64,000 bases of DNA from Salinibacterium sp. TMP30 (GTDB lineage Bacteria > Actinomycetota > Actinomycetes > Actinomycetales > Microbacteriaceae). The notes under the pieces are model-generated. The model saw only the letters and a program-made list of their open reading frames with translations. It made no database searches and had not been told where the DNA came from. The stretch spans positions 434,001-498,000 of the forward strand of contig NZ_CP151642.1 of assembly GCF_038397785.1 (NCBI RefSeq), written 5' to 3'. Position numbers and translations under genes: made by a program. This document shows, one piece after another, positions 26,376-33,554 of this stretch; the stretch's first letter is position 1, and every line of letters starts with the position of its first letter.

Positions 26376-27359
26376 ATGCCGGTGGTTCTGACCGTGCTCG
26401 GCGTTGCCGTCATCCTGATGGTCCTTGTCGATGTTTTTCTGACTATTCTGAGTACCTCAACGGCCGGTCCGCTGACCCGCGCATGGTCGCGCCCGATGTG
26501 GAAAACCCTCTTGGCGATCCATCGCCGCACCCCGATCCACCGGGCGCTGAGCATGACCGGTCCACTCATGGTCGTGATCTCGATCTTGGTTTGGTATGGA
26601 CTACTCGTGTTTGGCACTTGGCTGATTTATGTTGCTCATCCCGGCTCAGTGGTTAACAACACCACCCGAATTGCCTCAGACCCCGGGCAAGTTTTCTACT
26701 TTGTTCCGACTACCTTGACAGGGCTCGGTTACGGGGATTTGGTTCCGGATGGCTATCCGTGGACCGCTATCGCAACCACAATGGCACTCCTGGGCACGTT
26801 CGTGCTCACACTCTCGCTGTCGTACGTTATCTCCGTCGTCTCTGCGGCGATTGCCCGACGCGCGATGGCGTCTGGGGTTCGCGCGCTCGGCGACAACCCG
26901 GTGAGCGTAGTGCGCCATGCTCAGCTCGACGACCCCGTGAATTCGATGCAGAACTACGTAGCGAGCGTGGCGTCGCTGGTGAGCAAAGCTGCTGAATCCC
27001 AACGCGCATACCCGGTACTGCGGTACTTTCACAGCGCCAGAGCGGCAACCGCTGCAGCGCCAGCAGTGCTCCTACTGGCCGATGCCGCCTTCCTCCTTCG
27101 AATTCAACAAGCAGAGCACGAGCCAGTCCGGGGAATTACGGTTGTGATCGAGAGCGCCGTCGCCGAATTCATCGAAGCAAAAACCACGCGTTCGCCACCG
27201 GCATCATCGACGGGGGAGAATAGTCTTCGCGCCTATGCCGTCGAATTGGGGATCGATGTCGACCCCACATCCGTATTCGAACGTCAACTTAACACCTATC
27301 TCCCGCAACGAGAAACTCTCGTCGCTGCTTGTGCCGACGACGGGTGGACAGTGCCATAG
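26376..27359 (+). CDS. Two-TM potassium channel family protein
   Basis: 327 residues from ATG 26376 (GAGGTGGGG just before; GTG 26367 is an alternative). An N-terminal hydrophobic helix (VVLTVLGVAVILMVLVDVFL), another at 64-85, then the pore signature TTLTGLGYGDLVPDGYPW, which is a clear T-x-G-Y-G-D selectivity filter, followed by the inner helix FVLTLSLSYVISVVSAA. The C-terminal 170 residues are cytosolic and helical without an obvious RCK domain. It should conduct K+; the gate signal is unknown. Confidence 0.85.
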   Translation: MPVVLTVLGVAVILMVLVDVFLTILSTSTAGPLTRAWSRPMWKTLLAIHRRTPIHRALSMTGPLMVVISILVWYGLLVFGTWLIYVAHPGSVVNNTTRIASDPGQVFYFVPTTLTGLGYGDLVPDGYPWTAIATTMALLGTFVLTLSLSYVISVVSAAIARRAMASGVRALGDNPVSVVRHAQLDDPVNSMQNYVASVASLVSKAAESQRAYPVLRYFHSARAATAAAPAVLLLADAAFLLRIQQAEHEPVRGITVVIESAVAEFIEAKTTRSPPASSTGENSLRAYAVELGIDVDPTSVFERQLNTYLPQRETLVAACADDGWTVP

Positions 27360-27537
27360 CGCTGCCTGCCAACCGCACTCTTGAGGATCCCCAACACGAG
27401 GCGCAGCTTTAACGCACACCCTCGACCGGACCTGAATCGTTGAGGTAGCCATAAGGTGCGAGAGTTAAAGTGATCGTGTTAACCGCCCCCTGAGATCGCC
27501 CCGCCACTGGCAGGACAAGATGAATAAGGAGAGAGCA

Positions 27538-27714
27538 ATGGGAAACGACAATGGAAAGATCGACCACAAGGCCGAAGAGCTCGGCGGCAAAGCTAAGGAA
27601 GTCGCTGGCGATGCCACTAACGATGAGTCGTTAGAAGCTGAAGGAAAGCGCGAGCAGGCTGCCGCAAACCTCAAGCAGGCCGGCGACAACGTGAAAGACG
27701 CTGTCACTGACTAA
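27538..27714 (+). CDS. CsbD family stress protein
   Basis: 58 residues starting at ATG 27538 after AAGGAGAG (27526-27533); an in-frame ATG lies at 27520 before that site. The pattern KIDHKAEELGGKAKEVAGDAT, ESLEAEGKREQAAANLKQAG and DNVKDA is the lysine/glutamate-rich hydrophilic CsbD helix-bundle family, which is general-stress induced in many bacteria. The gene is followed by its own hairpin and so is probably monocistronic. Confidence 0.9.
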   Translation: MGNDNGKIDHKAEELGGKAKEVAGDATNDESLEAEGKREQAAANLKQAGDNVKDAVTD

Positions 27715-27725
27715 CAACTTGTTGT

Positions 27726-27756
27726 GGTTGGCCCGCACCGGATCGGTGCGCGCCAA
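27726..27756 (+). terminator. Terminator hairpin after csbD
   Basis: GTTGGC (27726-27731) and CGCACCG (27733-27739) pair with CGGTGCG (27743-27749) and GCCAAC (27751-27756), one mismatch apart, giving a 13-bp stem with a 3-base loop. It starts 12 bp after the csbD stop. The T-run is weak (TCTCATTTAG). Confidence 0.65.
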
Positions 27757-27854
27757 CTCTCATTTAGTACCGGTTCGCTTCGCGTGCAGGCTCCTTCATC
27801 GCTGCGGCTCGGTCACGTTTAGTCATCCTCAGCGTCCACATCCACAGCGTCTTC

Positions 27855-28385
27855 TTACTCAGGCGGATACCACAGTCGATCACCGTCGACTTTCGCAAAC
27901 CGCGTCAGTGCGTGAGGCTTTGTGGATGTAGCGCTCATGATGTCCCCGACGGGGATGTCGCGCACGAGGAACGCATCCCCGATCAGGGAGCGGTGGCAGC
28001 GCCAGGGCACCGCTTCAGCGCACATGATTGCAACGATGCTTTCGGTAGCAGCCGCACGTAGTTCGCGAAGTCCCTCGGCGAATTCCGGGGTCTGCATGTA
28101 ATCTGCATAGTTGCGAAAACTCTTGTTCCTCCAGGCGCCATTGATCGACTTGTGACTGGCTGGCGTGTGCCGGAGACCCCCGAGTTCGGCAATCCGCTCA
28201 TACCGGATGCCCTCAGCAGTCAGGCTGTGCGAGAGTTCCTGTTCGCCAAACTGCGGGTTATGCCGGGAGCCGGGTACCGTGCGAACATCAACCACTCGAT
28301 CGACATCGTTTGCCCGCAGCATCCGAATGAATTCTTCGATTGAATGGGTGGAATGGCCGATCGTAAAGATTGTTTGCGGTCGCAC
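27855..28385 (-). CDS. DUF488 family protein
   Basis: About 176 residues from GTG 28385; ATG 28442 in the same frame is an alternative that would overlap the upstream gene. The start VRPQTIFTIGHSTHSIEEFI, then VDVRTVPGSRHNPQFGEQEL, ELGGLRHTP and the ending IMCAEAVPWRCHRSLIGD are diagnostic for DUF488. The conserved Cys and Arg resemble thiol-dependent phosphatase-like or nucleotide-binding sites, but the function is not established. It lies 22 bp downstream of the SRPBCC gene, probably in one transcript. Confidence 0.85.
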   Translation of the reverse strand: MRPQTIFTIGHSTHSIEEFIRMLRANDVDRVVDVRTVPGSRHNPQFGEQELSHSLTAEGIRYERIAELGGLRHTPASHKSINGAWRNKSFRNYADYMQTPEFAEGLRELRAAATESIVAIMCAEAVPWRCHRSLIGDAFLVRDIPVGDIMSATSTKPHALTRFAKVDGDRLWYPPE

Positions 28386-28407
28386 GGTGGGGCCCCGTTC
28401 TGATGTT

Positions 28408-28881
28408 CTAGCGACCGAGCCCGTCTTCTGCTCGCGGAACATCGCCGCGCCATTCTCCGGACTCAAAACCGTTGGATTCGATGAGTCGCTTGAACTCGGC
28501 CAAGTCCTTGCCGATTTGCATGTCATCGATCTGCAAGATCTCGCCAGCTTTCTCGACGAACCCTTCTGGCTTCCAGTCCATCTGCAGGGTGACCTTGGTG
28601 GAGTCGTCGCTGATGCGGTAGAAGGTCACTACACCTGCGTGAACCTTATCTCCGGTACTGTTCCAGGCGATCCGCTCATCGGGGTGCTGCTCGACGATTT
28701 CGGCATCAAACTCTCGATCGACCCCACCCACGGATACTTCCCAATGGAGTTTGCGGTCGCCGAGCTGAGTAATCGACTTCACTCCTGACATGAAGGCTGG
28801 AAAATCTTCGAACTGGGTCCACTGGTTGTAGGCGACACTGATCGGAACTTCGACCTGAATATCTTTGGATACGGTTCCCAC
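28408..28881 (-). CDS. SRPBCC (polyketide cyclase/START-like) family protein
   Basis: 157 residues from GTG 28881, which follows a perfect AGGAGG at 6-base spacing. The sequence VSKDIQVEVPISVAYNQWTQFEDFPAFMSGVKSITQLG, in pieces, matches the SRPBCC group that opens with V.V..P...VYN.W.QFE.FP.FM, often called cyclase/dehydrase-like. The fold makes a hydrophobic pocket; ligand unknown. Such genes are common in stress islands with CsbD-type genes, as here. The C-terminus (ESGEWRGDVPRAEDGLGR) is a charged tail. Confidence 0.85.
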   Translation of the reverse strand: MGTVSKDIQVEVPISVAYNQWTQFEDFPAFMSGVKSITQLGDRKLHWEVSVGGVDREFDAEIVEQHPDERIAWNSTGDKVHAGVVTFYRISDDSTKVTLQMDWKPEGFVEKAGEILQIDDMQIGKDLAEFKRLIESNGFESGEWRGDVPRAEDGLGR

Positions 28882-29045
28882 GAAAATCCTCCTAATGAAT
28901 TGAAACTGTCGTGTTCTGACCGTAGAAAGGGAACCCTGTGAATTCCTGAGTTTTGTCAGCCTTCGTTCAGCTTCCGTGCTCACATTCCTCCCAGCTAAAA
29001 TCGATCCACCACGGTGAGCACCGTCTAAGGAGGAAGAGCGCGATC

Positions 29046-29576
29046 ATGCCTGAACCGATCGAATCGACTACCCAATCCGCACAGTGGTTGCCTGACGATT
29101 GGCAGCATCCTCGACACGTGGTTTTGTCGACCGGGCACCATCTTCGTCCGATCCGAGCGGACGATACGGATCTAGATATGGAAGCCGTGATGGGGTCGCG
29201 CGAGCGGCTCTGGTCAATTTACGGTGAGGCGTGGGGATGGCCACCGGCGACGTTGACGCCGGAACAGGACCGCCACGACCTTCAGCGTCATGCCGATGAG
29301 ATGGAGACCCACGAGTCATTCAACTACGCGCTTTTCGATGCCGCCGAAACAGAACTGATCAGGTGCCTTTACGTCGGTCCCACTGACAAGGCGGGTGCGG
29401 ACGCGGACATTTCGTGGTGGGTACGCAACGAGTACGTTGGTTCGTCCGTCGAGCATGCGCTTGATGCTTTTGTGCCGAGCTGGATCGCACACGATTGGCC
29501 GCTGAAGTCACCGCGGTACATCGGTCGTGACCTGAGCTGGGCCGAATGGCTAGAGATCCCTAGCGACGGTTACTGA
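29046..29576 (+). CDS. GNAT-like N-acetyltransferase family protein
   Basis: 176 residues from ATG 29046, preceded by AAGGAGGAAG. HVVLSTGHHLRPIRADDTDLDMEAVMGSRERLW and LTPEQDRHDLQRHADEMETHESFNYALFDAAETELIRCLYVG follow the start of a divergent GNAT group, and ISWWVRNEYVGSSVEHALDAFVPSWI takes the place of the acetyl-CoA loop without a clear Q/RxxGxG/A motif. It may be a degenerate or pseudo-acetyltransferase. Substrate unknown. Confidence 0.7.
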   Translation: MPEPIESTTQSAQWLPDDWQHPRHVVLSTGHHLRPIRADDTDLDMEAVMGSRERLWSIYGEAWGWPPATLTPEQDRHDLQRHADEMETHESFNYALFDAAETELIRCLYVGPTDKAGADADISWWVRNEYVGSSVEHALDAFVPSWIAHDWPLKSPRYIGRDLSWAEWLEIPSDGY

Positions 29577-30007
29577 CCTTCAGCGAGTACGCCTAGCGTC
29601 GCCGCAACTTTTGTGCTGAGCTCCTTCCCGAGGGCACCGCTCTCGATAATCTTGCTGCGAAGATTAGGGTCTCTACCGACGACATCATCCCGTTGCTGGC
29701 CCGATTCGGATTTATGATTCGGGGCTCTTGTCAAGCTCCTCACCGTGCCGCAGGCGTGGATAGGTTCGTTCGTTCGGAAGGCCCCTTCGAGAATGCCTAT
29801 GCCGGGCTTCAGGAGGTCATCGCGAGGTTCACCAGAAACCTGCTCCAAGGTCGGGAGGCGCGAAGCGCTGCGTATGTACTCGCTTGTCCGCCGCTGTGAG
29901 CCGAGTGTGAGCTTGAACTCGAGATACGTCCGCGTGCCCAAAACTGGGTGTGTCAATTGATTGGTACACGTGGGACTCTATATCAATAAGTCGATACAGG
30001 GAGACAA
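29577..30007. other. Intergenic region with possible gene remnant
   Basis: No supported gene. A minus-strand frame (29956-29570) ends in a protein-like stretch, RDPNLRSKIIESGALGKELSTKVAATLGVLAEGQ read in pieces, but lacks a ribosome binding site and its N-terminal part looks random, so it may be the tail of a lost gene. Near the right end TTGATT (29957-29962), a 16-base spacer and TATATC (29979-29984) form a plausible promoter for the small ORF at 30008. Confidence 0.4.
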
Positions 30008-30115
30008 ATGACGTTGGACAATGGGATAGCCGTAATTCTGGCAGTGCTTGCTACCTCTCTGATCGGTCACAACGTGCGAGAGCGGCGCGTTCACGCTGCG
30101 CGATCGACGTCGTGA
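30008..30115 (+). CDS. Tiny hydrophobic ORF coupled to a GntR regulator (35 aa)
   Basis: 35 codons starting at ATG after GGGAGA at good spacing. The peptide has one hydrophobic stretch (GIAVILAVLATSLIG) and a basic tail (RERRVHAARS), so it could insert as a single membrane helix. Its stop overlaps the GTG start of the downstream GntR gene (GTGA), implying coupled translation. I know no named family. The good ribosome site and tight coupling argue that it is translated. Confidence 0.55.
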   Translation: MTLDNGIAVILAVLATSLIGHNVRERRVHAARSTS

Positions 30116-30477
30116 TCACCGTTGACCAGTCGCTCGCGGCGCCCGTATTCGAACAGATCCGGGGGCAGATCGCGCACGCCATCCGCAGCGGCGCACTCGA
30201 AGCCGGTGCCCGGCTTCCCTCAATACGTCAGCTTGCGGTGGATCTTCGCGTAGCGCCCGGAACGGTCGCGCGAGCCTTCACCGAACTGGAGAGTGCCGGG
30301 CTGATCCGCAGCGATCGACGTGGTGCCCGTGTCGAAGAGACGGATGTCGCGAGCGAGGATCTTCGTGCTTCAGCAGAGCAGTTCATCCGCAACGCGCGCA
30401 GCGCATCGATCCCGCTCGAGGACGCCCTCAGCATGATCAGAGCCGACTGGTCGGCGGCAGCCACAAGTAACTTTTAG
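30112..30477 (+). CDS. GntR family regulator, YtrA-type
   Basis: 121 residues from GTG 30112. APVFEQIRGQIAHAIRSGALEAGARLPSIRQLAVDLRVAPGTVARAFTELESAGLI, read in pieces, is a complete winged-helix GntR domain, followed by only a short helical tail (LRASAEQFIRNARS), the size typical of the YtrA subgroup. These usually autoregulate and repress ABC exporters, but here the partner is the 35-residue membrane ORF. The 3' end overlaps the convergent Lrp/AsnC gene by 4 bp. Confidence 0.88.
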   Translation: MITVDQSLAAPVFEQIRGQIAHAIRSGALEAGARLPSIRQLAVDLRVAPGTVARAFTELESAGLIRSDRRGARVEETDVASEDLRASAEQFIRNARSASIPLEDALSMIRADWSAAATSNF

Positions 30478-30944
30478 GAAAAGTCGGTGGCGACCGAGTT
30501 GCGGTGATATTCGAAAATCATGCTGGTGTTGGTGGAGGCGACGCTGTGTCGGGCGGAGAGGTGGTCGACGACGAAGAGGCGAACGCTGGAGGAGTTTTCG
30601 ACAGCAATGTGAACCAGGAAGTCGTCGTTACCGCCGACGAAGAACAATTGGATGACTTCTGGCAGCCGGCGAACTTCGTCAGTGAACACCTGAATGCTCT
30701 CTTGGCGGGCGCCCGGACGCAGCGATACTCCAATAATCGCTTGAAGACCCCGGCCGAGCTTCGCTTGATTAAGCGCTGCGTGATATCCGGTGATAAGGCC
30801 GCGGTCGAAGAGTGACTTGATGCGGGTGTGGGCGGTGGATGCTGCGATCCCCACCGCATTGGCGATAGCGGCGTTACTCACCCGAGCATCTCGAGAGAGG
30901 AGGGCAAGAATCTTTGTGTCGATCGGGTCAAGGTCATCGGACAT
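30474..30944 (-). CDS. Lrp/AsnC family regulator (probable alanine dehydrogenase regulator)
   Basis: 156 residues. DLDPIDTKILALLSRDARVSNAAIANAVGIAASTAHTRIKSLFDRGLI, in pieces, is the AsnC helix-turn-helix, followed by the RAM/AsnC ligand domain (IIGVSLRPGARQESIQVF, VIQLFFVGGNDDFLVHIAV). It is divergent from ald with 148 bp between them, the arrangement of AldR, which senses alanine in actinobacteria and controls ald. The symbol is withheld because orthology cannot be checked here. Confidence 0.9.
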   Translation of the reverse strand: MSDDLDPIDTKILALLSRDARVSNAAIANAVGIAASTAHTRIKSLFDRGLITGYHAALNQAKLGRGLQAIIGVSLRPGARQESIQVFTDEVRRLPEVIQLFFVGGNDDFLVHIAVENSSSVRLFVVDHLSARHSVASTNTSMIFEYHRNSVATDFS

Positions 30945-31092
30945 GCGAAGATCCTGCGGTCAAAATGAATTTGGGAGACGACTTCGGCACCATTTTACGC
31001 ACTTCACCTCTTGTTCCCGATTAAAATTCGGACTTTCTCATAAAATGTAGAATTTCTGACAGGCTAAGCGCACAACTGCGAAAGGTCAATCG
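30945..31092. promoter_or_regulatory. Divergent AsnC-type regulator/ald control region
   Basis: This AT-rich gap between two divergent genes contains repeated AT-rich blocks, ATTAAAATTCGG and TAAAATGTAGAATTT (about 31019-31057), of the kind bound cooperatively by Lrp/AsnC proteins. The exact sites cannot be defined by eye. GAAAGG lies shortly before the ald ATG. Confidence 0.4.
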
Positions 31093-32181
31093 ATGTATAT
31101 TTCCGTGCCTGCTGAAATCAAGAACAATGAAAACCGTGTTGCGATCACTCCTGCGGGTGTCGACACCTTGGTGGCAGGCGGACATGTCGTCACTCTGCAG
31201 TCAGGAGCCGGCATTGGTAGTGGCTTTTCCGATGCGGATTACGCTGCAGCGGGCGCGCGCATCGTCGTTGCGGCTGACGAGGTCTGGGCATCCGCCGAAC
31301 TCGTCGTGAAGGTGAAAGAGCCGATTGCGTCGGAGTATGGCTACTTTCGCAAAGATTTGACCCTCTTCACGTACCTGCACTTGGCGGCCGACCGCGCCCT
31401 GACCGAAGCCCTTGTTGCTTCCGGCACCACCGCGATCGCGTACGAAACCGTTCAAGGCGACGACCGGTCGCTTCCCCTGCTCGCCCCCATGAGCGAGGTC
31501 GCTGGTCGACTGTCGATCGTCGCTGGCGCCCACGCTCTGCTCAAGGCTGAGGGTGGCGGCGGGCAACTGTTGGGCGGAGTTGCGGGAACCCCGAAGGCAA
31601 AGGTCGTCGTCATTGGCGGTGGTGTCGCTGGTGAACACGCTGCAGCGAACGCTTTGGGTTTGGGCGCAAACGTCACGATCATCGACATTTCCTTGCCGCG
31701 TCTTCGCGCGCTCGAAGTGCGTTTCAACGGTGAAGTACAGACTCGTGTCTCGACGCGCTACGAAATCGCCGAGCAGCTTCTCGAGGCCGACCTCGTCATC
31801 GGTTCGGTGCTGATCCCCGGAGCCGCAGCCCCCAAGCTGGTCACCGACGAAATGGTTGCGTCGATGAAGCCCGGTTCGGTGCTCGTCGACATTGCGATCG
31901 ACCAGGGCGGATGCTTCGAAGGCTCCCACGCCACCACCTACGACGACCCCACCTTCGCCGTGCATAACTCGCTCTACTACTGCGTCGCCAACATGCCCGG
32001 TGCTGTCCCGCGCACCTCGACGCGCGCGCTCAGCAATGCGACTCTTCCGCACATCGTCGCAATCGCGAACCTGGGATGGGATGTCGCCGCTGCTGCGTCC
32101 CCTGCCCTCGCTCGCGGCCTGAACGTGTACGCCGGCGAGATCGTCAACGAGGGCGTTCGTGCGGCAATGGCTGTCGCCTAA
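31093..32181 (+). CDS. ald: Alanine dehydrogenase
   Basis: 362 residues; catalyses L-alanine + NAD+ to pyruvate + NH4+ + NADH. Features: MYISVPAEIKNNENRVAITPAGV, VKVKEPIASEYGYFRKDLTLFTYLHLAAD (Lys and His near the active site), PLLAPMSEVAGRLSI, the NAD site VVIGGGVAGEHAAANALGLGANVT and DIAIDQGGCFEGSHATTYDDP. It matches the family over the full length. Divergent from an AsnC-type gene that probably activates it when alanine is present. It may help in nitrogen use or redox balance under low oxygen. Confidence 0.96.
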   Translation: MYISVPAEIKNNENRVAITPAGVDTLVAGGHVVTLQSGAGIGSGFSDADYAAAGARIVVAADEVWASAELVVKVKEPIASEYGYFRKDLTLFTYLHLAADRALTEALVASGTTAIAYETVQGDDRSLPLLAPMSEVAGRLSIVAGAHALLKAEGGGGQLLGGVAGTPKAKVVVIGGGVAGEHAAANALGLGANVTIIDISLPRLRALEVRFNGEVQTRVSTRYEIAEQLLEADLVIGSVLIPGAAAPKLVTDEMVASMKPGSVLVDIAIDQGGCFEGSHATTYDDPTFAVHNSLYYCVANMPGAVPRTSTRALSNATLPHIVAIANLGWDVAAAASPALARGLNVYAGEIVNEGVRAAMAVA

Positions 32182-32294
32182 TCACCAGCCGCGGATGCCC
32201 GCGAAAGGAGGATGGTCGGCCCGTTCGCGGGATTTGCTAGCGGAGTTCACTAGCTAGGCTGGGCTGAGAAAACTTCAGCACGGATGGGGGCATC

Positions 32295-33272
32295 GTGACG
32301 GCGAAACCGGTGGCAGTAATCGCAGGGGCGAGTGGCTTTGTGGGCACTGCGTTGGTGCAGGCGTTCCGCGACGATGGCTACGACGTTCGACTCATCGGCC
32401 GCTCGGCTGAGGTGACGTGGAACGATCCTTCCGGTATCGCCCGGGTGATCGATGGTGCCGCTGTGGTGATCAACTTGGCGGGCAAGTCGGTGAACTGCCG
32501 TTACACCGACGCCAACCGCAACGAGATTCTGCGGTCTCGAGTCGACACCACTCGGGCATTGCGAGAGGCGATCGCCACTGCATCCAACCCGCCTGCGGTC
32601 TGGTTCAATTCGTCGACCGCCACCATCTACCGCCACTCGACCGACCGCCCCAATACTGACGCCGATGGTGAGCTTGGTGATGGATTCTCGGTCGATGTTG
32701 CCCGCAACTGGGAGAACGAATTCTTCGACGGGGACCTGCCGCAGACCCGGCGCGTCGCACTGCGCATGGCGATTGTGCTCGGCGATGGCCCGGCAACAAA
32801 CATCCTGTTCCGCCTTGCGCGCATCGGTTTGGGCGGCCCCCAAATCGACAGCTGGTGGTTTCCGCACCGGCGCTACCGCGGCATCGGTCCGTCGCCTTCG
32901 GGCAGCGAGCGAACGTCGTGGCACCGCACCTCAGGCAAACAAAAGTTCAGCTGGGTGCACATCGAGGATGTGATGGGCGCGGTCAGATTCCTCCTCGCCC
33001 GCGAGGACATCGACGGCCCCATCAACATCTCGTCTCCGCACCCCGCCGACAACCGCACCCTCATGCGCACCCTGCGGCGCGCAGTCGGTGCACCTTTCGG
33101 CCTACCCGCCTGGAAGTGGATGCTCGAGCCCGCCATGTGGGTTCTCCGAACCGAGCCCGAACTTGTGCTCAAAAGCCGGTGGGTTCTGCCCGGTGCGCTG
33201 ACTGACGCCGGGTTCACATTCGCGTATCCCGACCTCAACGATGCCGTCGAGGATATTGCCGCTCGACAGTGA
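32295..33272 (+). CDS. TIGR01777-type NAD-dependent epimerase
   Basis: 325 residues from GTG 32295. It begins VAVIAGASGFVGTALVQAF, an extended-SDR nucleotide motif, and continues with NLAGKSVNCRYTDANRNEIL, a hallmark of the YfcH/TIGR01777 family (usual form NLAG..i...RW), WFNSSTATIYRHSTDRPNTD, MAIVLGDG, RGIGPSPSGSERTSWHR, KFSWVHIEDVMGAVRFLL and a DUF1731-like C-terminal part. The substrate is not known for this family; in some bacteria it is linked to cell division or sugar nucleotide chemistry. Confidence 0.88.
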   Translation: MTAKPVAVIAGASGFVGTALVQAFRDDGYDVRLIGRSAEVTWNDPSGIARVIDGAAVVINLAGKSVNCRYTDANRNEILRSRVDTTRALREAIATASNPPAVWFNSSTATIYRHSTDRPNTDADGELGDGFSVDVARNWENEFFDGDLPQTRRVALRMAIVLGDGPATNILFRLARIGLGGPQIDSWWFPHRRYRGIGPSPSGSERTSWHRTSGKQKFSWVHIEDVMGAVRFLLAREDIDGPINISSPHPADNRTLMRTLRRAVGAPFGLPAWKWMLEPAMWVLRTEPELVLKSRWVLPGALTDAGFTFAYPDLNDAVEDIAARQ

Positions 33273-33404
33273 CGGCCGAGCCGCGACGCACAACGCCGCC
33301 TACGAAACGTCGATTTCGACTGTGCTGTCTAGCCCTAGCAGTGGGGGTCGGCAGATTTTGGCATAAGCCCCCATCCGGTATCCGCTTCTTCTAATGTGAG
33401 TTCT

Positions 33405-33464
33405 GAGGAGTTTCTGAACACGGGAACTCCTCCCGTTGAACCCGAATTTGTTAAAACCCGAATT
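33405..33464. repeat. Hairpin and direct repeat upstream of the giant surface protein
   Basis: GAGGAGTT (33405-33412) pairs with AACTCCTC (33425-33432) in an 8-bp stem-loop. Just after it, AACCCGAATT occurs twice (33439-33448 and 33455-33464) with a 16-base period, one and a half helical turns. These lie 75-150 bp before the start of the giant gene and may be regulatory. No clear -35/-10 pair was found. Confidence 0.4.
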
Positions 33465-33554
33465 CACTTAACCCTTTGCCAGCCTGACCCGACCGGCAGC
33501 CTTCGTTGGCGCCCGACCCGTGGGTCTTGATGGTGCTACGTGAGGTACCTTCTG

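Noticed and set aside
29570-29956. Minus-strand 128-residue ORF after the GNAT-like gene
   Set aside because: No ribosome site and a random-looking N-terminal half; only the last 35 residues look protein-like, so it is mentioned as a possible remnant and not called.
31201-32052. 283-residue frame opposite ald
   Set aside because: Antisense shadow of a clearly assigned enzyme.
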